From the NCBI RefSeq assembly GCF_008065375.1, contig NZ_VJYI01000002.1, forward strand, positions 744,001 through 808,000: a DNA stretch of 64,000 nt. Direction: 5' to 3'. Below are positions 33,804-41,359 of this stretch, one piece after another. The notes under the pieces were generated by a model that was not told the DNA's origin, did no database searches, and saw only the letters and a list, made by a program, of their open reading frames with translations. Made by a program: the position numbers and the translations under genes. Every line of letters starts with the position of its first letter. Within the stretch, counting starts at the first letter, position 1. Source of the DNA: Nonomuraea sp. SYSU D8015 (GTDB lineage Bacteria; Actinomycetota; Actinomycetes; Streptosporangiales; Streptosporangiaceae).

Positions 33804-34568
33804 TTGACCACAGAACAGAAGGCGGCGGCTGTCGAACGCTACATGGCAGGTGAAAGCTCTACACGGATCGCAGCCGCATTCAAGGTATCGGATATGGCCA
33901 TTTTGGGTGTTCTCCGTGGACGCGGAGTGGCGATACGTGGCAAGCATTCCCTGCGAGAGGGCGCCTTCGACGATCTTACTGCTGATGCCGCGTACTGGAT
34001 TGGGTTCCTTTTTGCGGACGGGACCATTCACTTTCGAGAAGGGTTGAAACCCCAGATTGGTGTGGGTCTGTCCAAGCGTGATCGAGAGCATCTTGTTCGG
34101 TTGCGGGATTTTCTCGGCTCGACTCACGCGATCTCGGACATATCTTCCAATCAATCATGCATCTTCACGGTACGATCTGAAAGACTAGCAAATAGGCTTC
34201 TCGCTCTTGGTCGTTACAACGACTCAATAGATCGCGGTCTCGCCACCTCACGCCATTTTTGGCGTGGCGTCATGGATGGAGACGGCTCAGTGGGCGAGTA
34301 TGGCGGAAAAGCGCAAGCGAGGCTTTTCGGAAAGCGTCAGTTGTTGGAAGCGTTCAACGAGTTCCTTGCTTCCCATGGCGTGACGGGGCTCTCGGTGCGC
34401 CCACACAAGAGCATCCATGTTATTGGCACAACCGGCAAGCCGGCCATGAAGATCATCCATCTGTTGTATAACGACGCTCCAACGGCGTTGGACCGTAAAG
34501 CAGATAGAGCCCGTCGCATTCTGGCACAGGAGGCATCGCATGCCCCTGATAGTGGCCAAGCATCGTAA
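33804..34568 (+). CDS. LAGLIDADG homing endonuclease with HTH N-terminus
   Basis: 254 aa from TTG 33804. Residues 1-45 form a resolvase-like HTH repeat (SSTRIAAAFKVSDMAILGVL). Two LAGLIDADG motifs follow: AYWIGFLFADGTI (residues 63-75) and FWRGVMDGDGSV (152-163). Both catalytic acids are kept, so a monomeric two-motif endonuclease is expected. Codon use is far more AT-rich than its neighbours, a sign of transfer. The frame is the same as dnaB and open from the dnaB stop. Its last 23 bases run into the native dnaB remnant in another frame. The predicted target is the host dnaB 3' region that the element replaces. Confidence 0.82.
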   Translation: MTTEQKAAAVERYMAGESSTRIAAAFKVSDMAILGVLRGRGVAIRGKHSLREGAFDDLTADAAYWIGFLFADGTIHFREGLKPQIGVGLSKRDREHLVRLRDFLGSTHAISDISSNQSCIFTVRSERLANRLLALGRYNDSIDRGLATSRHFWRGVMDGDGSVGEYGGKAQARLFGKRQLLEAFNEFLASHGVTGLSVRPHKSIHVIGTTGKPAMKIIHLLYNDAPTALDRKADRARRILAQEASHAPDSGQAS

Positions 34569-34641
34569 CGGCCCAACGGCCACGGTGACCGTGGCCTTCC
34601 AGGGCCACTACAGCCGTTTCGTCGACATGGCCCAGCACTGA
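34546..34641 (+). pseudogene. Orphaned native 3' end of dnaB
   Basis: Encodes LIVAKHRNGPTATVTVAFQG and on to FVDMAQH then stop, with host-type high-GC codons. It is the C-terminal 31 residues of DnaB, identical at 30 of 31 positions to the end of the functional gene. It has no start and is not connected to any upstream frame; it marks the right junction of the inserted element. Confidence 0.9.
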
Positions 34642-34684
34642 TCAGCGGTCGTGAGGGCCTCAAGGATCTTGACATCGATATGGC

Positions 34685-34876
34685 ATGTGTCAGATCGGTG
34701 AGAAGGCGTCTGCGAACCACCGGTCTCCTTCAGCGTCGGCCTCGCCCAGCACCGGCTACACCGCCAAGGTCGCCAAGAACGCCGACTGGATCCGCGTCGA
34801 CCTGGCCAAGGCAGAACACGGCACAGTCGTTTTCTGCCTTGGCCGAGAGCGTCACACCGGCACCTGGACCTACTGA
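34685..34876 (+). CDS. Small hypothetical protein
   Basis: 63 aa (MCQIGEKASANHRS, then GYTAKVAKNADWIRVDLAKA and a C-terminal HTGTWTY). Third positions become G/C-rich from the GYTAKV segment on, supporting coding. No recognised family and no clear ribosome-binding site; it could be the C-terminal fragment of a larger lost gene. Its end overlaps the DUF1062 gene by 7 bp. Confidence 0.4.
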   Translation: MCQIGEKASANHRSPSASASPSTGYTAKVAKNADWIRVDLAKAEHGTVVFCLGRERHTGTWTY

Positions 34877-35424
34877 AGCCTCACCAGGAATGAGAAATCC
34901 AGTTTGGTCCTGCGGTTCAGCGGGATATCGATCTTGACTCTGTGAGCGATCTCATTACGGCTGATGCCCAATCCATGAGCGATGAGCCATTCGGGACGGA
35001 CTGGCACAGGATCGTCGAAGGTGACCGTGATCTGAAGGGGCCGCGGATCCTCGGGAACGGGAGGTGCGTGGAGTTCCCAGCACCCGTCCCAATCGAGCGC
35101 GAACCGGTTGCGCCGGGCGATCAACGGGTCGAGAAGGGTATCCGCGACGAGGGAAGGCGAGTTGGCCGAGTAACCGGCCAGAAGGTCAGCGGGCAGTGAG
35201 CGGACCGGGACGCGATCGTGGACGGCGAGCTTGCCGGTCCGGCCACAGGAAACGCAGTTGACCAGGAGCCAGACACCGAGAAGTTTGCCGTTGTCGATGA
35301 CGCGGAACCTGCCGTCGCCGACGGTGGCGCGGTGAGAAGGGCAGTCCACGCATTGGAGGGCGAGCAGGGGCAGGCGGGTGCGCCGCACCACCCAGGGCAG
35401 CACGATATGAGGATGTGAAGACAT
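34870..35424 (-). CDS. DUF1062 family protein
   Basis: 184 aa. WVVRRTRLPLLALQCVDCPS with a CxxC, LLVNCVSCGRTGKL with a second CxxC, then FALDWDGCWEL and a C-terminal LDFSFLVRLQ resemble DUF1062 proteins. The paired CxxC suggests a zinc ribbon. ATG at 35424 after AGAGAG. Function unknown. Confidence 0.65.
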   Translation of the reverse strand: MSSHPHIVLPWVVRRTRLPLLALQCVDCPSHRATVGDGRFRVIDNGKLLGVWLLVNCVSCGRTGKLAVHDRVPVRSLPADLLAGYSANSPSLVADTLLDPLIARRNRFALDWDGCWELHAPPVPEDPRPLQITVTFDDPVPVRPEWLIAHGLGISRNEIAHRVKIDIPLNRRTKLDFSFLVRLQ

Positions 35425-35576
35425 GATCTCTCTGAAGACCTGACGAAGAGCACGGAAAACAGAGCCGACGGCGTCGTCGGCGACCGATGCACAGGGAAGT
35501 GTCAGGTCTAAAGAGCGGGCGGCGTCATGCGCGCGAAGTCCTCACGTGGGGGTCGTTTGCCGGTGCGGGCCGATGC

Positions 35577-35951
35577 TCAGCTCAGGCGGGCTCGCAGGAG
35601 GCAGAATTCGTTGCCTTCGGGGTCGGCCAGGACGTGCCATTGCTCCTCGCCGGTCTGGCCGACGTCGGCCGGGCGCGCCCCGAGCTTCAGGAGGCGTTCG
35701 AGTTCGGCGTCCTGATCGCGGTCGGTGGCGTTGACGTCGAAGTGCATCCGAAGCTTGCCCGTCTTGGGCTCGGTAGTGGGGATGAAGATCAGAGTCGGCT
35801 GCAATCCGCCGAACCCTTCCCGCGGCCCTATCTCCACCGCGCCGTCGTCGTCGGTGTCGAGCACGACGAAGTCCAGCACCTCGCACCAGAACACCGCAAG
35901 CCGCTGCGGATCCTGGCAAGGGATGATCAGTTCGGAAATGCGACAAGCCAT
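35577..35951 (-). CDS. VOC family (glyoxalase-like) protein
   Basis: 124 aa with the beta-alpha-beta-beta-beta VOC pattern: ISELIIPCQDPQRLAVFWCE, LRMHFDVNATD and WHVLADPEGNEFCLL, with His and Glu at metal-ligand positions. Such proteins are lyases, isomerases or drug-binding resistance proteins; the substrate here is unknown. ATG start at 35951. Confidence 0.8.
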   Translation of the reverse strand: MACRISELIIPCQDPQRLAVFWCEVLDFVVLDTDDDGAVEIGPREGFGGLQPTLIFIPTTEPKTGKLRMHFDVNATDRDQDAELERLLKLGARPADVGQTGEEQWHVLADPEGNEFCLLRARLS

Positions 35952-36082
35952 GATCGGGCATCCTACTGGGCGTCAACCGTACGCAGCCAATACTTAAACG
36001 GCCCAGGGCCGCGACGCAGTGGGCACCCGGCGACCCTGGCCACCGCCGTCCCCGCCCTGCGGGACCTGGGCTGATGCGGGGC

Positions 36083-36529
36083 TCAGCGGGGTGCTTTGGC
36101 GGGCGGGACGATGAGGGTGGGCCGGTGCGCGTGGTGCAGCACGTGGTTGGAGACGCTGCCGAGCAGCACCGACCTGACCCCGGCCAGACCGCGCGAGCCC
36201 GTGACGATCAGGGAGGCGTCGATCTCGTCGGCGACGTCCACGATGGTCTTCCAGATCGACTCGTTGTCGGCGACCGCCCGGTAGGTGACGTCGGCGAGCC
36301 CCGAGGCGATCGCCAGCTCGGCGCCCTCCTTGGCATGCTGTTCGGCCTGCGCCTGCGCCTCGTCGCTGGTGTCGGGGACGAGCGCCGCCAGCGGATACTT
36401 CTTCAGCTGCACGAGCAGCGGCTCCCACACCGTGAGGACCAGGGTGGGCTCGGCCGCTAGGTGCTTGGCGGCGAACTCGATCGCGGTCCGCGCGTCGGAC
36501 GAGCCGTCGTAGGCGACAAGGATGGTCAT
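36083..36529 (-). CDS. Universal stress protein
   Basis: 148 aa UspA domain. MTILVAYDGSSDARTAIEFA at the N-terminus and the ATP-binding loop GSRGLAGVRSVLLGSVSNHV near the C-terminus (G-2x-G-9x-G-S). Cytosolic stress-response protein, probably ATP-binding. Single domain. ATG at 36529. Confidence 0.9.
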   Translation of the reverse strand: MTILVAYDGSSDARTAIEFAAKHLAAEPTLVLTVWEPLLVQLKKYPLAALVPDTSDEAQAQAEQHAKEGAELAIASGLADVTYRAVADNESIWKTIVDVADEIDASLIVTGSRGLAGVRSVLLGSVSNHVLHHAHRPTLIVPPAKAPR

Positions 36530-36618
36530 GATGTGCTCCTCTTCGCTTCAGTCATCCGCTAGAGCAAAGAAGCGATCAGACGCCATTCCTCGGAGCCGCT
36601 GTCTGCTCGATCACACTC

Positions 36619-36639
36619 AGGACGGGTCCAGCCCGTCCT
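36619..36639 (-). terminator. Putative terminator after the ECF sigma gene
   Basis: 8-bp stem AGGACGGG / CCCGTCCT with a 5-base loop, about 105 bp downstream of the sigma factor stop. No T-run. Confidence 0.4.
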
Positions 36640-36743
36640 CCTGACGCAGGCGGGAGGGCGGTCCCGGCGTTCCGATTGCGGGTCCGCCCCGACGCGCCGG
36701 CTGCTTCCGCACCGGCGCCCCGCCCGCGTCAGGCAGGCGGCGA

Positions 36744-37646
36744 TCACTCGGAGTCGACGTCGGACAGCGCCGTGAGATCGAGCCGGGCAAGGCGCTCGGG
36801 GTCGGCGAGGATGTAGAGGGCGACGATCTTGCCGTCGGCGATGGTGAAGCTCAGAAGCCCGCGCGGCTCCCCGTTCTCCGTGCTGACGAGCCCGAGGGAG
36901 CCGTTCACCAGCACCGGCTCCACCTTGCGAGCGGCCGTGTGCCGCTGGTAGGAGGCCGCCTGACCGGCCACGGCCGTCGCGCCGCGGATCGTCCGGATGC
37001 CGCCTCCCGCCGCGGCGCCCGTGTCGATGCGCATCACGACGTCGGGGTCGAGGAGGGCGAGCAGCGCCTGGAAGTCCCCGCCGCGGGAGGCCGTCATGAA
37101 GGCGTCGACCACCTGACGTTGGCGGCCCGGGTCCGGCTCGGAAGGCGGAAGCGTGCCGCGTACGCGTTGCCGCGCGCGGCTCGCCAGCTTCTTCGCGGCG
37201 TCCGGAGAGCGATCCACGATCATCGCGATCTGCTCGAACGGCACCCCGAACATGTCGTGCAGCACGAACGCCAGCCGCTCGGCGGGGCTCAGCGACTCCA
37301 GCACCACGAGGAGCGCCAGCCCGACGGCGTCGGCGATCAACGCCTGCTGCTCGGGGTCGCCGCCGTCCTCGCGACTGATCACAGGGTCGGGCAGGTGCTG
37401 CTCCAGCGGGGCCTCGCGCCGGGTCGCACGGGCACGCAGCATGTCGAGGCACACCCGGCCGACGACCGTGGTGAGCCAGCCGGCCAGGTTGTCGATCTCA
37501 TCGGAGTCCGTACGGCTCAGCTTCAGCCACGCCTCCTGGACGGCGTCCTCGGCCTCGCTGAGCGAGCCGAGCATCCGGTAGGCCACGGCCTTGAGACGGG
37601 CGCGGTGCTCTTCGAACCGACCGGCCAGAAAGTCGTCAGCGTCCAC
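36744..37646 (-). CDS. ECF sigma factor with C-terminal SnoaL-like domain (SigJ/ECF41-like)
   Basis: 300 aa from the GTG at 37646 (AAGGA 7 bp upstream). Region 2 (AVAYRMLGSLSEAEDAVQEA) and region 4 (SLSPAERLAFVLHDMFGVPF) occupy the first ~170 residues. A ~115-residue NTF2/SnoaL-like tail (DAFMTASRGGDFQALLALLD onward) follows. Such tails replace an anti-sigma factor by acting in cis. No anti-sigma gene is adjacent, which agrees. A longer frame overlaps soxR and is not likely. Confidence 0.88.
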   Translation of the reverse strand: MDADDFLAGRFEEHRARLKAVAYRMLGSLSEAEDAVQEAWLKLSRTDSDEIDNLAGWLTTVVGRVCLDMLRARATRREAPLEQHLPDPVISREDGGDPEQQALIADAVGLALLVVLESLSPAERLAFVLHDMFGVPFEQIAMIVDRSPDAAKKLASRARQRVRGTLPPSEPDPGRQRQVVDAFMTASRGGDFQALLALLDPDVVMRIDTGAAAGGGIRTIRGATAVAGQAASYQRHTAARKVEPVLVNGSLGLVSTENGEPRGLLSFTIADGKIVALYILADPERLARLDLTALSDVDSE

Positions 37647-37714
37647 GGGCACATCCTTCGTCAAGAGGCTTCTCAAGTCCTTGACGTATGGGAACCGGGA
37701 AACGTGACCGATGA

Positions 37715-38203
37715 TCAGGAAGGGCAGCAGTTCTGGGACGGCGGGCACAGGCGGGTGTCGATGCGGCGCGCGCCCGGCCCCTCCTCGCCCAGCCGGTCGT
37801 ACGGGTTGGCCACCGGGCACCGGTCGAGCGACAGGCAGCCGCACCCGATGCAGTCGGTCAGGTCGTCGCGCAGCCGCTGCAGCTGCAGGATGCGATCGTC
37901 GAGCTCGCTGCGCCACGCGGCCGACAGCCTGGCCCAGTCCTCACGGGTGGGCGTGCGCTCGTCCGGCAGTTCGGCCAGGGCGTCCTTGATGGTCTTCAGC
38001 GGGATGCCGATGCGCTGCGCCAGCCTGATGAACGCGACCCTGCGCAGGCTGTCGCGGCCGTAACGGCGCTGGTTGCCGGCCGTGCGCCGGCTCTTGATGA
38101 GCCCCTTGGACTCGTAGAAGTGCAGGGCCGAGACGGCGACGCCGCTGCGCTCGGCCAGCTGGCCGACCGTGAGCTCCTTGGTGTTCCAGGCGACCTTGGT
38201 CAT
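37715..38203 (-). CDS. soxR: Redox-sensitive MerR-family regulator SoxR
   Basis: 162 aa. MerR HTH ([20 protein letters not shown]), a dimerisation helix, and the [2Fe-2S] cluster motif [12 protein letters not shown] (C-x2-C-x-C-x5-C). It activates target promoters when redox-cycling compounds oxidise the cluster. In actinomycetes targets are often oxidoreductases and exporters; none is directly adjacent here. Confidence 0.92.
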   Translation of the reverse strand: MTKVAWNTKELTVGQLAERSGVAVSALHFYESKGLIKSRRTAGNQRRYGRDSLRRVAFIRLAQRIGIPLKTIKDALAELPDERTPTREDWARLSAAWRSELDDRILQLQRLRDDLTDCIGCGCLSLDRCPVANPYDRLGEEGPGARRIDTRLCPPSQNCCPS

Positions 38204-38212
38204 ACCTGGAGC

Positions 38213-38671
38213 TTACTTGAGGGTTCGTTCGAAGAGCGTCTCCAGGACGACGACCGTCTGCGTCCCGGTCACTCCGTCCACCGCGAACACCCGCCGCAGC
38301 ACGTCCTGCAACTCGCGCGTGCCCGCCGCACGAACCTTGAGCAGCACCGACGCGGGCCCGGCGATGACGTGAGCCTCCTCGATCTCAGAGATCTCCGCCA
38401 GCCGGTCCGCGCTCCCGCCCATCCAGGTGCTCCCCTCGACCAGCACGTACGCCGTCACGGCGCGCCCGAGGGCGGCCTGGTCGACCTCGATCGTGGTCCG
38501 CCTGATCACGCCGCGCTCGCGCAGCTTGCGCACCCGCTCGTGCGCCGCGCCGCTGGACAGGCCCACCGCCCGGCCGAGCACGGCGTACGACTGCGTCGCG
38601 TCCTCCTGGAGCAGACCGATCAGCATCCTGTCGATATCATCCACAACCGGATGATATCTTGTCATATCCAT
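38213..38671 (-). CDS. Lrp/AsnC family transcriptional regulator
   Basis: 152 aa. N-terminal HTH (DDIDRMLIGLLQEDATQSYA, then LSSGAAHERVRKLRERGVI) and C-terminal RAM/effector domain (TAYVLVEGSTW, SVLLKVRAAGTRELQDVLRR). Probably senses an amino acid. Divergent from the SMP-30 gene; a GATAT-N6-ATATC dyad (38653-38668) covers its start codon region (ATG 38671 or 38665) and could be its binding site. Confidence 0.88.
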   Translation of the reverse strand: MDMTRYHPVVDDIDRMLIGLLQEDATQSYAVLGRAVGLSSGAAHERVRKLRERGVIRRTTIEVDQAALGRAVTAYVLVEGSTWMGGSADRLAEISEIEEAHVIAGPASVLLKVRAAGTRELQDVLRRVFAVDGVTGTQTVVVLETLFERTLK

Positions 38672-38700
38672 CTCGTGCCGAACCGCGTATGGTGGGGTTC

Positions 38701-39615
38701 ATGACGGAGACGATCCTGACTGAGTTCGAGGTGTTCGACGAGCGGTTCGCCGCCATCGGCGGAGACGACCGGATCGAGGTGCTCTACACCGGCACCCGCT
38801 GGGGCGAGGGCCCGGTCTATTTCCCGGCCGGCCGGTTCCTGGTGTGGAGCGACATTCCCAACGAGCGGATGCTGCGCTGGGACGAGATGACGGGCGCGGT
38901 CGGGCCGTTCCGCCAGCCGTCCGGCTACGTCAACGGCAACACGCTCGACCGCGAGGGCCGGCTGATCTCCTGCGAGCACGGCAACCGCCGCGTCACCCGG
39001 ACCGAGCACGACGGCTCCATCACGGTGATCGCCGATCGCTGGCAGGGCAAACGGCTCAACAGCCCCAACGACGTGATCGTCCGCTCCGACGGCTCCATCT
39101 GGTTCACCGACCCGCCGTACGGCATCCTCAGCAACTACGAGGGCCACGCCGCCGAGCAGGAGATCGACGGCTGCCACGTCTACCGGGCCGACCCGGTGAC
39201 GGGCGAGGTGCGCGTCGTGGCCGACGACTTCGCCAGGCCCAACGGCCTGGCGTTCTCCCTGGACGAGAGCCTGCTGTACGTCGCCGACACGAGGGAGCGG
39301 CACGTGCGCGTGTTCGACGTGCGTGACGACGGCACTCTGGCGGGCGGCAAGGTCTTCGCCGAGGGCGGCGAGGACGACAACTTCGACGGCATGCGGCTGG
39401 ACGACACCGGCCGGATCTGGGCCGTGGCCGGCAAGGCGGTGCTCTGCTACGACCCCGGCGGCACGCTGATCGGCCGGCTCAAGCTGCCCGAGTCCGCCGC
39501 CAACCTGGTGTTCGGCGGGCTCAAGCGCAACCGCATGTTCATCGCGGCCTCCACCTCGCTCTACTCCCTGATGACCAACGTGACCGGCGCGCGCCCGGTC
39601 TGGGCCGGGCGCTAG
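38701..39615 (+). CDS. SMP-30/gluconolactonase family protein
   Basis: 304 aa six-bladed beta-propeller. Metal-site motifs are visible: RWGEGPVYFPAGRFLVWSDI (Glu), RLNSPNDVIV (Asn), ARPNGLAFSLDESLLYVADT (Asn, Asp). Lactone hydrolase of sugar-acid metabolism or a related esterase. ATG at 38701, about 8 bp after TATGGT, so leaderless expression is likely. Probably controlled by the divergent Lrp protein. Confidence 0.85.
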   Translation: MTETILTEFEVFDERFAAIGGDDRIEVLYTGTRWGEGPVYFPAGRFLVWSDIPNERMLRWDEMTGAVGPFRQPSGYVNGNTLDREGRLISCEHGNRRVTRTEHDGSITVIADRWQGKRLNSPNDVIVRSDGSIWFTDPPYGILSNYEGHAAEQEIDGCHVYRADPVTGEVRVVADDFARPNGLAFSLDESLLYVADTRERHVRVFDVRDDGTLAGGKVFAEGGEDDNFDGMRLDDTGRIWAVAGKAVLCYDPGGTLIGRLKLPESAANLVFGGLKRNRMFIAASTSLYSLMTNVTGARPVWAGR

Positions 39616-39617
39616 CC

Positions 39618-40349
39618 TCACTCCCATCGGAAGAGCCGTACGGCCAGGCCCCCGAACACCGCCAGCCCACCGACGATCACCGCCAGGTGCAGGGGCTGCG
39701 GGGCCTGGCCCGCCCAGGCGGTCTTGAGCGCCTGCGTGACCGGTCCCGCCACGGAGAAGTCGCTGATCCTCCGCAGCAGGTCAGGCATGAACTCGTGAGG
39801 GATCCACACACCCCCCAAGAGCATCATCGGCTGCATCACCACCGCCCCGACCGCGGACGCGGTCTTCCCGTTGGGCGCCAGTGCGGCGATCACCAGCCCG
39901 ATCGCGAGCAGCGCGGCGATGCCGAGCAGGAACACCAGTACGAACCATCCCCAATGCCGTGGTGCCGCCGCGCCGAACACCAACCCCGCCGACACGATGA
40001 GGACGGCCGTGGCGATGGCTCCCATGGCCAGGTTGATCAGCAGCTGCACGACCAGCAGCCGCGCGGGATGGACGGGCGTCGTCGACATCCGCCTGAGCAC
40101 GCCCTGCTCCCGGTACGCCGTCAGCACCGCCGGCACCATGTTGCAGGCCAGCACGAGCAGTGACAGCAACGCCATCATGGCCGGCAGCGTGGTGTCCACA
40201 CCCCGCAGCCCGTACGCGTCGACCTTGGACAGCCCCGGGATGCTGAGCCCCAGCACGACCATCAGGAGGACCGGCAGGCCGATGGTGAACAGCATGGACG
40301 GCCAGTCGCGTAGGTGGAGCTTGATCTCCACGAAGAGGATCTTCCTCAT
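39618..40349 (-). CDS. ABC-2 type transporter permease
   Basis: 243 aa, six TM segments of ABC2_membrane type (PSMLFTIGLPVLLMVVLGLS; LLVVQLLINLAMGAIATAVL; GAVVMQPMMLLGGVWIP). Forms an exporter with the overlapping upstream ATPase (ATGA overlap). DrrB-like; may export a drug or lipid. Confidence 0.87.
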   Translation of the reverse strand: MRKILFVEIKLHLRDWPSMLFTIGLPVLLMVVLGLSIPGLSKVDAYGLRGVDTTLPAMMALLSLLVLACNMVPAVLTAYREQGVLRRMSTTPVHPARLLVVQLLINLAMGAIATAVLIVSAGLVFGAAAPRHWGWFVLVFLLGIAALLAIGLVIAALAPNGKTASAVGAVVMQPMMLLGGVWIPHEFMPDLLRRISDFSVAGPVTQALKTAWAGQAPQPLHLAVIVGGLAVFGGLAVRLFRWE

Positions 40350-41251
40350 GACAGCTTCCTTCCGGTGAGCGCGAGGAACGCGTCGTCGAGCGTGGCCTGC
40401 TCGGTGCGCAGATTCCGAGGGACAACCTGGTGCTGGGCAAGAGCGAGGGTGACCGCGGGCGCGAGGTCGCCTGAGCCGCTGACCGTGATCTCGCCGCCGT
40501 TCCTGCTGACCTCGTGTACCTCGGGCAGGGCCAGCAGGACGGCGTCGTCGACCGGCGCCGAGGGCCGGAACCGCACCTTCCGGTCCCCGCCCACCCGCGC
40601 GACCAGCCCGGCGGGCGTGTCGGTGGCGACGACCTTGCCGACATCGATCAGCGCGAGCCGGTCGCAGAGCCGCTCGGCCTCCTCCATGAAGTGGGTGACC
40701 AGCACGACCGTCACGCCCGAGTCACGGATCTGCTCGACCAGCTCCCAGGTGTCCCTGCGGGCCTGTGGGTCCAGCCCGGTCGTGAGCTCGTCCAGCACCG
40801 CCAGGCGCGGCCGCCCGACCAGCGCCAGCGCCACGGACAGCCGTTGGCGTTGACCTCCGGACAGCTTCTTGAACGTGGTGTCGCGCTTGCCGCCGAGCCC
40901 GACCCGCTCCATCAGCTCACGCCAGTCGGCCGGGTCGGGGTAGAAGGAGGCGTAGAGGTCCAGGGCCTCCCACACCTTGATCTTCTCCGGCAGGGTCGCG
41001 CTCTGCAGCTGCATGCCGAGCACCCTGCGCAGCTTGTCCCGGTCCCGCTGCGGGTCCAGCCCGGCCACCCGTACGGTGCCGCCGTCCGGCGCGCGCAGGC
41101 CGGCGACGCATTCCACGGTGGTGGTCTTGCCGGCGCCGTTCGGGCCGAGGATGCCGAAGATCTCACCCTCGGCGACCTCGAACGACACGTCGTCGACCGC
41201 CAGGTGGTTCGGATACCGCTTGCGCAGGTTCCTGACCTCGATGATTTTCAT
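40346..41251 (-). CDS. ABC transporter ATP-binding protein (DrrA/NodI type)
   Basis: 301 aa. Walker A GPNGAGKTTT, signature LSGGQRQRL, Walker B LAVLDELTTGLDP, H-loop VTHFMEEAE, and the C-terminal extension usual in DrrA-type ATPases. ATG at 41251 lies about 8 bp after TAGCGT, so is probably leaderless. Divergent from the two-component system at 41360, which probably regulates it. Confidence 0.9.
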   Translation of the reverse strand: MKIIEVRNLRKRYPNHLAVDDVSFEVAEGEIFGILGPNGAGKTTTVECVAGLRAPDGGTVRVAGLDPQRDRDKLRRVLGMQLQSATLPEKIKVWEALDLYASFYPDPADWRELMERVGLGGKRDTTFKKLSGGQRQRLSVALALVGRPRLAVLDELTTGLDPQARRDTWELVEQIRDSGVTVVLVTHFMEEAERLCDRLALIDVGKVVATDTPAGLVARVGGDRKVRFRPSAPVDDAVLLALPEVHEVSRNGGEITVSGSGDLAPAVTLALAQHQVVPRNLRTEQATLDDAFLALTGRKLS

Positions 41252-41359
41252 GGCATCGACGCTAGGCATCGGCGATCTGCCGTGGAATCTCGCTAGATGC
41301 CCGGCAAGGGTGTACCTAAGTGCAGTGACCGTACCGCTCCGCTGGCGCAGACTGAGGGC

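Larger units (their letters stand above)
33411..34545 (+). mobile_element. Homing-endonuclease element that replaced the dnaB 3' end
   Basis: Composite unit: recoded dnaB terminus, a 14-bp gap, then a LAGLIDADG endonuclease reading frame, ending where native dnaB sequence resumes at 34546. Base composition is distinctly lower in GC than both flanks. There are no terminal inverted repeats, transposase or recombinase. Integration by double-strand-break repair, with upstream dnaB and the native 3' remnant as the two homology arms, explains all parts. Confidence 0.75.

Noticed and set aside
33411..34545. Insertion sequence or prophage fragment
   Set aside because: No transposase, integrase, terminal inverted repeats or target-site duplication; the encoded protein has two LAGLIDADG motifs instead.
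33630..34545. Second intein or group I intron in dnaB
   Set aside because: dnaB ends in a stop codon before the endonuclease and already has a complete C-terminus; no intein splice blocks or intron core sequences are seen, and the native end would be redundant if splicing occurred.
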